A stretch of 64,000 nucleotides of DNA from CAMUQR01 sp963516005 (GTDB taxonomy: Bacteria; Patescibacteriota; Saccharimonadia; Saccharimonadales; Saccharimonadaceae): positions 62,001 to 126,000 of the forward strand of contig CAUPYP010000001.1 of NCBI GenBank assembly GCA_963516005.1, read 5' to 3'. Below are positions 17,131 through 23,868 of the stretch, in pieces. The notes beneath the pieces are model-generated. The model was given only the letters and a program-made list of their open reading frames with translations. It did not search any database and was not told the origin of the DNA. The translations under genes and the position numbers were made by a program. Numbering within the stretch: position 1 is the first letter of the stretch; every line of letters starts with the position of its first letter.

Positions 17131-17632
17131 GCATTGGTGGGTATTTTTTTATATGATTTTGGAATGCCATTTCATTAATGAAGTTGACATTGCCGTAGTG
17201 CTTGAGATCTTGTCTCATTTTTTTGAATGTCTTTCCCTTTTTAGAGTCGACATTTGTTGCATCTACTTTCATAATTAAATGATGCATATAAGGTCCTTCT
17301 TCAGAGTTATTTCTAGCTCGTGACATGAACACATAATGACTCGAGCTTTTAATAACTGATGCAGTTTTAAGTTGTTTGAGACGTATGTGTATTTGTCTAC
17401 CGTCGCTCTCCTGCATCTTTGCTTTAAGAAGTGCAACAATCTGTTGCTTATCTTTTTTATAAATTGCTTGAAAATAATCAATCTCATTATTGCCAATGCT
17501 AGCAACATTGAGTGACAAGAAATCAATACAGCATATGTGCTCATCACTATATTTATTTTCTATTAAGCATGCGTATTGCTTGCCTCGATAAGTTATTGTG
17601 TGATACGATAATAATCTTTTTTTATTTTTCAT
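17117..17632 (-). CDS. orphan hypothetical protein, atypical composition
   Basis: 171 residues, basic, with no membrane segment and no motif I recognise. The start ATG at 17632 is preferred because AGGAGG lies just upstream; an in-frame start at 17659 is not. Codon use (ATA, AGA, CTT and cysteine TGC/TGT near VCL-type strands) differs from the neighbours, which suggests transfer. The unit is self-contained: promoter at 17730-17757, a long leader with a terminator-like hairpin, and a terminator that overlaps the stop codon. Function unknown. Confidence 0.6.
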   Translation of the reverse strand: MKNKKRLLSYHTITYRGKQYACLIENKYSDEHICCIDFLSLNVASIGNNEIDYFQAIYKKDKQQIVALLKAKMQESDGRQIHIRLKQLKTASVIKSSSHYVFMSRARNNSEEGPYMHHLIMKVDATNVDSKKGKTFKKMRQDLKHYGNVNFINEMAFQNHIKKYPPMQYPQ

Positions 17633-17644
17633 AAATCCTCCTAG

Positions 17645-17757
17645 AAAAATAGAGCGCACTAGGCGCTCAAAGTAGTTTTAACTATCTTAAGAGCCACTTT
17701 AGATGTAAAAGAACTAATAAGACGCCTATATTGTATCAGAAAATGCTTATTTTGCAA
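17645..17757 (-). promoter_or_regulatory. promoter and attenuator-like leader
   Basis: On the minus strand TTGCAA (17752-17757), 16-base spacer, TACAAT (17730-17735). The leader of about 90 bases ends in hairpin GAGCGC-ACTAG-type loop-GCGCTC (17652-17668) followed by ATTTTT, just upstream of the AGGAGG site. A second segment, GGCTC, could pair with GAGC of the hairpin as an alternative. Confidence 0.5.
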
Positions 17758-17770
17758 GCATAAACAGTTT

Positions 17771-17805
17771 CAAAAACCACCTTGTCGCATGAGGAGAAGG
17801 TGGTT
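17771..17805 (-). terminator. terminator of the gene at 17830-18243
   Basis: On the minus strand AACCACCTT pairs with AAGGTGGTT and is followed by a T-run (17771-17776 on the plus strand as A). Confidence 0.75.
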
Positions 17806-17829
17806 GATGATGATCATGAAACGCTGATT

Positions 17830-18243
17830 TTAAGCCAATTCACGCTGTAAAACCTGCAGACCGCGCTGGAACATTGACTGGCGCTTGGTGTTAAGCTGTT
17901 GATTCATCACCAGAGCGATACGCATCAGCTGAGAGTTGGTCTCTTGCTCTTGCTTCAAAATATCAGTCAAGAGATTGTCGATATTAACCGTCTTGAGGGT
18001 AGCGTTAAACTTGCCGAATTCATCGAGTGTAATTTTAATCGCTAAATCTTTGGCCTCGAGAATATTATTAAAACCGAGCGTCACGTCACGAAAAGTAGGC
18101 TGACCGTGCTCAAAGCGCGCTAGGGCAGAATTGACTTCTCGCAAAATTTCCAAGCTAGCATAGAGTGCTGTCGCCCGAGTCTGAACCACGGGATTTTTGG
18201 CACTAAAAAGTAGCTCTAAAAACTGTTTTAGATCTGATTTCAA
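17830..18243 (-). CDS. small helical hypothetical protein
   Basis: 137 residues, predicted all-helical, with Gln-rich C-terminal part and no membrane segment or known motif. The start is TTG at 18243, with AAGGAT 9 bases upstream. It has its own terminator and lies alone between the orphan gene and the glycyl-tRNA synthetase. Base use matches the neighbours. Function unknown. Confidence 0.55.
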   Translation of the reverse strand: MKSDLKQFLELLFSAKNPVVQTRATALYASLEILREVNSALARFEHGQPTFRDVTLGFNNILEAKDLAIKITLDEFGKFNATLKTVNIDNLLTDILKQEQETNSQLMRIALVMNQQLNTKRQSMFQRGLQVLQRELA

Positions 18244-18357
18244 ATTGTTTATCCTTTTTTGTGTTATTAATTAATAATATCTTCATTATAGCATAATTAT
18301 TATAAAAAGTCAATTATCATCCCGCGCTCAGTATCTGTAAAATTCACTCAATTCTGG

Positions 18358-18363
18358 TATAAT
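18358..18363 (+). promoter_or_regulatory. promoter of the glyS operon
   Basis: TATAAT at 18358-18363 preceded by TCTGG. The leader of about 20 bases carries CGGAG 8 bases before the ATG at 18389, so this gene uses a ribosome site. Confidence 0.6.
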
Positions 18364-18388
18364 AAAAAGCAGAAGAAACGGAGATAAC

Positions 18389-19741
18389 ATGAAACAAGAT
18401 GATACAATGGCGAAATTGATTGCGCTAGCCAAGCGACGCGGGTTTATTTATCAGGGTAGTGAAGTATACGGTGGTCTGTCGGGAACTTGGGATTATGGTC
18501 CGCTGGGTGTAGCATTGAAGCGCAAAATTATCAATCGCTTCTGGCAAATATTTATTGATGGACGCGACGATATGTATGGCGTTGACGCAGCGATTTTGAT
18601 GAACCAAAAAGTCTGGCGGGCGAGTGGGCATGTTGAGACTTTTGTTGATCCGTTGTGCGAGGATGTAGTGACCAAAAAACGCTATCGCACTGATCATGTT
18701 CTAAAAGACAATGGTTTGTCGGCAGACGGCTTGACAATGGCAGAAATGGATGCGCTGATTATCGAAAAAGGCATTAAATCGCCAGATGGCAACCCTTTGA
18801 GCGCCTCACGAGTGTTTAATATGATGTTTAAAACTAATGTCGGTGCGATGGAGAGTGAGGATTCAGTCAGCTATCTGCGACCAGAGACGGCACAGGGTAT
18901 TTTTACGAATTATCGGAATGTAGTGGATTGCTTTTATCCGGATTTACCGTTCGGTATTGGCCAGGTGGGTAAGGCTTTTCGTAACGAAATCAGCCCACGA
19001 GATTTTGTGTTCCGATCGCGTGAGTTTGAACAAATGGAAATTGAATATTTTGTTAATCCGAACGATTGGGAACGGGCGTTTGAAGAGTGGCGTCAGGCGT
19101 TTTGGGATTTTCTAACTGGTTTAGGTTTGCCGAAAGAAGCGATTCATGAGTTAGAAGTGCCAGAGGCGGATCGTGCCCATTACTCGAAGCGGACGATTGA
19201 TTTTGAATTTGATTATCCAGGTCTCGGTCGGGAAGAATTGATGGGAATTGCCTATCGTACGGATTTCGACCTCAATAATATTGAGCGAGCTAGTGGTAAA
19301 AAGATGGAATATCTCGTCAAAGGCTCAAATGAAAGGTTCGTGCCACATGTGATTGAGCCAAGTATTGGCGTCGAGCGACTACTGATGGCGGTATTGGCGA
19401 CGGCTTATACTGAGGATCAAGTTGGTGGCGAGACTCGAGTGGTATTGCGTCTGTCAGAAGAATTGGCACCAGTACGCTATTGCGTATCGCCACTGCTCAA
19501 AAACAAACCAGCGCTAGTCGAAAAAGCCCGCGAAGTGTATCGTGCTTTGAAACAAAAATACGGCAATGTGGTCTGGGATGACAATGGCAATATCGGTAAA
19601 CGCTATCGCCGTCAGGATGAAATCGGTACACCGTATTGTGTCGTGGTGGACTTTGATAGTCTCGAGGATAACACTGTAACTGTGCGTGAGCGTGACACAG
19701 CTGAACAAAAGCGAGTAGCTATTAGCGAACTAATTGGTTAA
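18389..19741 (+). CDS. glyS: glycyl-tRNA synthetase (dimeric type)
   Basis: 450 residues, class II synthetase of the single-chain type found in Gram-positives and archaea, not the alpha/beta form. Visible: GLSGTWDYGPLG near the start, YLRPETAQGIF, GQVGKAFRNEISPRDF (motif 2), and SIGVERLLMAVLA (motif 3), then an anticodon-binding domain. It charges tRNA-Gly in the cytoplasm. The SpoU methyltransferase begins on the base after its stop codon. Confidence 0.96.
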   Translation: MKQDDTMAKLIALAKRRGFIYQGSEVYGGLSGTWDYGPLGVALKRKIINRFWQIFIDGRDDMYGVDAAILMNQKVWRASGHVETFVDPLCEDVVTKKRYRTDHVLKDNGLSADGLTMAEMDALIIEKGIKSPDGNPLSASRVFNMMFKTNVGAMESEDSVSYLRPETAQGIFTNYRNVVDCFYPDLPFGIGQVGKAFRNEISPRDFVFRSREFEQMEIEYFVNPNDWERAFEEWRQAFWDFLTGLGLPKEAIHELEVPEADRAHYSKRTIDFEFDYPGLGREELMGIAYRTDFDLNNIERASGKKMEYLVKGSNERFVPHVIEPSIGVERLLMAVLATAYTEDQVGGETRVVLRLSEELAPVRYCVSPLLKNKPALVEKAREVYRALKQKYGNVVWDDNGNIGKRYRRQDEIGTPYCVVVDFDSLEDNTVTVRERDTAEQKRVAISELIG

Positions 19742-20524
19742 ATGTATATGGAAATAATTCGCTCGCGTCAAAATACAAAAATCAAGCAAATTGCCAAGCT
19801 AGTCACTGAGGCTAAAGCTCGGCGTCAGGCTGGTTTGACGGTTATTGATGGGGTGAGTTTTGTCCGGGATTATATCGCGAAATTTGGTCAGCTAGAGATG
19901 TTGCTGATTGATGAAACTAAACAAGAGCGTGTGCGGGCCGTCTCGGAGTTGGCGAGTGAATATATTTTGGTATCGCCAGAAGTGATGAAACTAATCTCTC
20001 CAGTCAAAACCAATGCCGGTGTCTTGGCGGTGGTTAAAATCCCAACCATGTCTCAATTCCATGCCACCGAACAATCGGTAATTTTGATCGATCAAGTGCA
20101 GGATCCGGGTAACCTCGGGGCGATTTGTCGCTTGGCGCTGGCAGTTGGTATTAAAGATATCGTGTTGGCTGATGGCTCGGTGGATGCGTTTGCGCCGAGC
20201 GTGATTCGAGCTAGCGCTGGTGCGGTATTTGATTTAAATATTTACCAAAAAACTGATTTGGCACAGTTTATTATGACACATACGGAGTATCAATTTATCG
20301 CGACGAGTTCACATGCTGAGAAAAATATCTTTGAGCTAGATCTGACTGGCAAAATTGGCTGGTTGGTGGGCAATGAAGGTGCAGGGGTTTCACCGACGCT
20401 TTTGCAGTTAGCGACTTTGACAACTAAAATCCCGCAATCTGATCAGTTGGAATCGCTTAATTTGGCGATGGCCACGACAGTTTGTTTATATGAACAATAT
20501 CGCCAAAATCTACGTTTAAGCTAG
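19742..20524 (+). CDS. SpoU-family RNA 2'-O-methyltransferase
   Basis: 260 residues. An N-terminal substrate-binding domain is followed by the SPOUT knot: QDPGNLGAICRLA, WLVGNEGAGVS, and LESLNLAMATTVCLYE (motifs 1-3). Closest in layout to RlmB/TrmH-type 23S rRNA or tRNA ribose methylases. The exact target cannot be read. It starts directly after the glyS stop, with a second ATG two codons in. Confidence 0.85.
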   Translation: MYMEIIRSRQNTKIKQIAKLVTEAKARRQAGLTVIDGVSFVRDYIAKFGQLEMLLIDETKQERVRAVSELASEYILVSPEVMKLISPVKTNAGVLAVVKIPTMSQFHATEQSVILIDQVQDPGNLGAICRLALAVGIKDIVLADGSVDAFAPSVIRASAGAVFDLNIYQKTDLAQFIMTHTEYQFIATSSHAEKNIFELDLTGKIGWLVGNEGAGVSPTLLQLATLTTKIPQSDQLESLNLAMATTVCLYEQYRQNLRLS

Positions 20525-20598
20525 TAATAACTAATTATTGCTAAATTAGTAAAATAATGATTTTAAGTTTGTATTTATAATAAAAGCTGTTTTGGATA

Positions 20599-20627
20599 TT
20601 GACATATAAGCATAAGTGTGATAGAAT
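20599..20627 (+). promoter_or_regulatory. promoter of the repeat-protein gene
   Basis: TTGACA at 20599-20604, 17-base spacer, TAGAAT at 20622-20627. The -10 ends 9 bases before the ATG, so the leader is at most 2-3 bases. Confidence 0.75.
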
Positions 20628-20636
20628 GCTGGTATT

Positions 20637-21200
20637 ATGAAACAAAACAAACAAAAATCAACCAAAAAAGCCCAAGTATCATTTTGGCAACAAGAAGTAT
20701 CATTTGACCTGAAAAAAAGTCCAGTTTTGAACTTTTTCAAACAAGACGTCGATATGGATATTAATAATAGTCCAATCGTGAAGTTTTTAAATAAAGAGAT
20801 TAACACTGACTTGAAACAAAGCCCAGTGCTAAACTTCTTGAAACAAGATATTGACATGAATGTCAACAATAGTCCAGTTGTTAAATTCTTAAACAAAGAG
20901 ATTGAGACTGATTTAACCAAAAGCCCGATATTGAACTTTTGTAAACAAGAAGTGACTCTCGGTGGTTTTGCTGATGTGTCAGCGAGTCCAATCCTGAACT
21001 GGTTTAAGCCTGCTAAAGTCAAAACTCGCACTGCTAAAATCGCGACTGACGAAGTTGTTGTCAAAGCCATCGACAAGGATTTTGTCATCAGCTGTCTGAT
21101 TGTGTCATTACTAATGAATATGTTTATGCTGATTTCGTGGTTATACTACCAAGTGGACCCAGCATCACGCCAGGCTATCATTCAGATGATTTTTGGCTAA
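20637..21200 (+). CDS. 17-residue-repeat protein with C-terminal membrane anchor
   Basis: 187 residues. After a Lys-rich start, six units of exactly 17 residues run from about residue 11 to 112, each with SP-[IV]-[LV]-[NK]-F and an acidic or polar turn (Ser-Pro at 28, 45, 62, 79 and 96); a seventh, shifted copy follows at 117. Units alternate between LNF.KQ[DE] and VKFLNKE types, giving a 34-residue super-period. A basic linker and one membrane segment (about 155-178) close the protein, so the repeats are probably cytoplasmic. I do not recognise the family. Strong consensus promoter and own terminator suggest it is well expressed. Confidence 0.75.
   Translation: MKQNKQKSTKKAQVSFWQQEVSFDLKKSPVLNFFKQDVDMDINNSPIVKFLNKEINTDLKQSPVLNFLKQDIDMNVNNSPVVKFLNKEIETDLTKSPILNFCKQEVTLGGFADVSASPILNWFKPAKVKTRTAKIATDEVVVKAIDKDFVISCLIVSLLMNMFMLISWLYYQVDPASRQAIIQMIFG
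20667..20972 (+). repeat. six 51-base coding repeats
   Basis: Six in-phase units of 51 bases encode the 17-residue repeats. Alternate units are closer to each other than neighbours are, so the last duplications were probably of 102 bases. Confidence 0.8.
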
Positions 21201-21215
21201 AATCACTCTCAAAAT

Positions 21216-21248
21216 AAAAACGCTACCCACTAAGGTGGCGTTTTTTTT
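21216..21248 (+). terminator. intrinsic terminator after the repeat-protein gene
   Basis: AAAAACGC...CCAC/GTGGCG stem with a two-base bulge, followed by eight T. Confidence 0.8.
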
Positions 21249-21312
21249 AGATTTTGACCGCTAAGCTCATAACAGGGGTGAATAGGGCGGGGCGATATTA
21301 AAAAATCCACAC

Positions 21313-21334
21313 TTTTCCACAGTTCTGTGGAAAA
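21313..21334. promoter_or_regulatory. palindromic pair of DnaA-box-like sites
   Basis: TTTTCCACA (21313-21321) and TGTGGAAAA (21326-21334) form a near-perfect palindrome about 70 bases upstream of the mraZ -10. Each half fits the DnaA-box consensus. No AT-rich unwinding region or dnaA/dnaN gene is nearby, so a regulatory site is more likely than an origin. Confidence 0.5.
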
Positions 21335-21377
21335 CTAGCTAAAAATCGGCTACTTTGTAATAAAAAAGTCGAAAATG

Positions 21378-21410
21378 GGGGTTGCAGTGGGTGAAAGTGG
21401 GTAGTATAAT
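21378..21410 (+). promoter_or_regulatory. MraZ operator repeats and dcw promoter
   Basis: [GT]GGGT occurs at 21378, 21388 and 21398, exactly 10 bases apart, and runs into TATAAT at 21405-21410. MraZ is known to bind G-rich direct repeats with 10-base spacing in its own promoter and to repress the cluster. Confidence 0.75.
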
Positions 21411-21483
21411 GAAGTCAGTGGAAAACTAAAAACAAAAACCACTAAAAAACAAACTTTAAAAAACCTATGAGAGAAAGGTAAAA

Positions 21484-21852
21484 ATGGACACAGACTATTT
21501 CGAAAGGAAGCTCGATGACAAGAACCGCTTGACCATCCCAGCTGACTTGCGCAAAGAGTTTGAATCCGGATTGATCCTGACTCGCGGTTTTGGAAAATAC
21601 CTACATCTTTATTCAAAAAATGTTTGGGATAAAGAAGTAGAACCAGCTTTGGAAGGTAGCATTCTCGACGAGAAAGTTGCCGACATCAACGTTCGGTTCC
21701 GCCGTGGTAAAACCGGTGGGATGCTCGACCAAAAACAAGGTCGCATTACCATCGAAAAGCATTTACTGGATTACGCTGGAATTGACCGTGATGTAGTTGC
21801 TGTTAGGGCTGGTAAGTATTGGCGATTAATGCGTCCGGACAGTCTCGATTGA
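21484..21852 (+). CDS. mraZ: transcriptional regulator MraZ
   Basis: 122 residues made of two SpoVT-AbrB-type halves; the motif DDKNRLTIPADLR in the first half and GRITIEKHLLDYAGI in the second are diagnostic. It forms a ring-shaped oligomer that binds the promoter of its own dcw cluster. Three spaced G-rich repeats upstream fit autoregulation. AGAAAGG lies 6 bases before the ATG. Confidence 0.93.
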   Translation: MDTDYFERKLDDKNRLTIPADLRKEFESGLILTRGFGKYLHLYSKNVWDKEVEPALEGSILDEKVADINVRFRRGKTGGMLDQKQGRITIEKHLLDYAGIDRDVVAVRAGKYWRLMRPDSLD

Positions 21853-21889
21853 CCGATGGCTCATCGCACCCCTGCACATTAACAATTCA

Positions 21890-22147
21890 TTCTAGGTCGG
21901 ATATCTGGTAACTTGACGGTGGAAGATATTCGAAAACCACCTCACAAAAGTTTCGACGCACTAATACATAAAACACACACCTCCCAAATTCACATATAAG
22001 TCTCTCAAGCGGTTGTTTCTCTCTCCCTTATTTGGAAACAACCGAACCTTATATAATAAAGAATTTAGAACAACTCTATAACACTTTTTTAAAAAACAAA
22101 CACTTAACAAACACAAACAGTTAAGTTATCAGATACCTGACCTAGAA
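21890..22147 (+). other. inverted-repeat-bounded structured region between mraZ and rsmH
   Basis: The 26 bases at 21890-21915 are nearly complementary to 22122-22147. Within lie GGTGG/CCACC (about 21917-21940) and GGTTGTTTC/GAAACAACC (about 22010-22045) hairpins. The 350-base gap has no reading frame. It may be a structured 5'/3' region of the dcw transcript or a separate RNA; I match it to no known RNA family. Confidence 0.5.
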
Positions 22148-22213
22148 TGACACTGTTAGAAAGGTAGAACCTGCCGTTTGAGTTTATAAGCGGTTTAGGT
22201 TACAATGACAATT

Positions 22214-23194
22214 ATGTCAGATCTACATCAGTCAGTATTATTAGAAGCAACCTTGCGCGAGCTCCAACCTCAAGCGGGTGAGTCGTATTTGGATTTAACA
22301 GCCGGTATGGGCGGACACGCTCGAGCGGTGTTAGCTCAAACGACTAATTACGCAGGCAGTTTGCTAGTTGATCGCGATGATTTCGCATTGAATCAATTGG
22401 CTGATTTGCGTGCTCAAGGTGTAACGACTTGGAAAAGTGATTTTGCGGCCGCGACTGAGCGACTGGTGATAGATCAACGACAGTTTGATTTGATCTTGCT
22501 GGATTTAGGTGTTTCGTCGCCACAGCTTGATCAGGGCGAGCGAGGCTTTTCGTTTAATAAAACTGCCAAGCTCAATATGCGAATGGATCAAACTGCCGAA
22601 CTTGACGCTTATCAGATTGTTAATTACTACTCGATTGGTCAAATCGTCCAAATTCTGACTGATTATGCTGAAATCAAGCCCAAACTGGCAATGCGAGTTG
22701 CCCAGGCGATTGATACAGCTCGACGTCAGCAGGTGATTGAAACCACCACCGAACTAGCCGAGATTATTTGTCAGACTCTACCTTCAAAATTAAAATATGG
22801 CAAAACCCATCCAGCGACTAAATATTTTCAGGCAATTCGGATGGCGGTTAATGACGAATTAGGGCAGCTGCGGGCGGCACTAGAGCGTTTGCCACAATTG
22901 CTAACCCCAGGAGGGCGAATGGCGATTATCAGTTTTCATAGTTTGGAAGACCGACTAGTGAAAACTTTTTTCAAAACTCAGACTCAGCGCGGTTTATTAG
23001 CCGAACTGGAGTTAGTCACCCCGAAGCCGATTTTAGGCTCGGTTGAAGATGTTTCCAATCCGCGATCACGTAGCGCAGTGCTACGAGTCGCAATGAAAAA
23101 ACAAAAACAAAAAGGAGGCTATAATGCCAAAACAAATCAAAGTAGCAAGCAAGTCACGAGCAACCCGCGTCATTGTACGCGTAGCTTAAGCTAA
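22214..23194 (+). CDS. rsmH: 16S rRNA (cytosine-1402-N4)-methyltransferase RsmH
   Basis: 326 residues. SVLLEATL at the start, LDLTAGMGGHARA (motif I), LDLGVSSPQLDQGERGFSF, THPATKYFQAIRMAVNDELGQL and IISFHSLEDRLVK are all family marks. The start at 22214 is chosen because TACAAT (22201-22206) ends 7 bases before it; an ATG at 22205 overlaps the -10 box. The reading frame runs about 25 codons past the usual end of RsmH and overlaps a small frame at 23124. Confidence 0.93.
   Translation: MSDLHQSVLLEATLRELQPQAGESYLDLTAGMGGHARAVLAQTTNYAGSLLVDRDDFALNQLADLRAQGVTTWKSDFAAATERLVIDQRQFDLILLDLGVSSPQLDQGERGFSFNKTAKLNMRMDQTAELDAYQIVNYYSIGQIVQILTDYAEIKPKLAMRVAQAIDTARRQQVIETTTELAEIICQTLPSKLKYGKTHPATKYFQAIRMAVNDELGQLRAALERLPQLLTPGGRMAIISFHSLEDRLVKTFFKTQTQRGLLAELELVTPKPILGSVEDVSNPRSRSAVLRVAMKKQKQKGGYNAKTNQSSKQVTSNPRHCTRSLS
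23124..23189 (+). CDS. possible 21-residue basic peptide within the rsmH 3' end
   Basis: ATG at 23124 is preceded by AAAGGAGG at 23111-23118, one of the best ribosome sites in the window, and opens a 21-codon frame (MPKQIKVASKSRATRVIVRV plus Ala). The peptide has seven basic and no acidic residues. It overlaps rsmH in another frame. A strong hairpin follows 22 bases after its stop. It may be a leader peptide or a real small protein. Confidence 0.5.
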   Translation: MPKQIKVASKSRATRVIVRVA

Positions 23195-23211
23195 GCTAAT
23201 TTACTAAAAAG

Positions 23212-23276
23212 GAGAAGCGCCGGCTTCGGGTTTATAATCAACTCGAAGTGGCGTCTTCTCGCCAAGTTTTATTTTT
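23212..23276 (+). promoter_or_regulatory. hairpin with embedded -10 upstream of ftsL
   Basis: GAGAAGCGCC pairs with GGCGTCTTCTC (one bulge), extended by TTCG/CGAA, and is followed by a T-rich stretch at 23267-23276. The loop contains TATAAT (23233-23238). It can act as an attenuator of the rsmH transcript or hold the ftsL promoter, or both. Confidence 0.45.
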
Positions 23277-23331
23277 AAAACATAATTACCAAAAAACCAA
23301 CACCAACAAGAATATAGGATTAACACCAACA

Positions 23332-23676
23332 ATGAACAACATTACTTACGCATCACGGCGGGGAAATCGGAATTATGGGCGCAACAAAAACATTTCCGCC
23401 TATCAATCCAACATCAAACTCGGTCCTGTAGCTCACACAGTCCTGGTCGGATTGATGATTACGGTACTTGGCTTGATTTACCTGACTCAAGCAACCAAAA
23501 CCACTGGTTATGATTACGAAATTAACAAAGTCGATACGGAAATCGCCGAACTAACCACTAAAAAAACTGATCTCGAGATTGAAAAAGCTCGCTTGACAGC
23601 CTTGGCTACGATCGAGAACAGTTCAGTGGCACAAAACATGACGAAGCCCGCTCAGACAACTTTTGTAAAAAATTAG
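23332..23676 (+). CDS. ftsL: FtsL-like division protein
   Basis: 114 residues: basic cytoplasmic start rich in Asn, Arg and Tyr, one membrane segment (about 39-58), then a short coiled coil with heptad spacing. This size, topology and place between rsmH and the transpeptidase gene identify FtsL, although sequence identity in this family is always low. It would bridge FtsQ and FtsW/FtsI at the septum. TAGGAT is a weak ribosome site. Confidence 0.7.
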   Translation: MNNITYASRRGNRNYGRNKNISAYQSNIKLGPVAHTVLVGLMITVLGLIYLTQATKTTGYDYEINKVDTEIAELTTKKTDLEIEKARLTALATIENSSVAQNMTKPAQTTFVKN

Positions 23677-23821
23677 CACCGGAGTTTTTAAAGTTAAATG
23701 GCAACTTGGGAACTAACCGGAGTGATTTTTTGTTGGGTGCGCGTGGTAATTTTAGCAATCCAAGCGCAATTTTAAGTGGGTTTTGGTCGCTAAGGACTAG
23801 TGTTAATCAAGTTGGTTATGG

Positions 23822-23827
23822 TATAAT
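23822..23827 (+). promoter_or_regulatory. internal promoter before ftsI
   Basis: TTATGG plus TATAAT at 23822-23827, the same extended -10 as at 2571. It gives a leader of about 35 bases before the GTG at 23869. Confidence 0.6.
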
Positions 23828-23868
23828 TAGATGAAATAATAACAGTAAAAGGTTTGAATTAAATCACC

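Noticed and set aside
20667..20972. 51-base repeats as a CRISPR-like array.
   Set aside because: The repeats are coding, in frame, contiguous and without spacers.
21249..21410. DnaA-box pair as a replication origin.
   Set aside because: Only one pair plus a weak third site is present, there is no AT-rich unwinding stretch of note, and dnaA/dnaN are not nearby.
23677..23740. Repeated ACCGGAGT between ftsL and ftsI as a terminator.
   Set aside because: The two copies are direct, not inverted, and no stable stem precedes the T-run.
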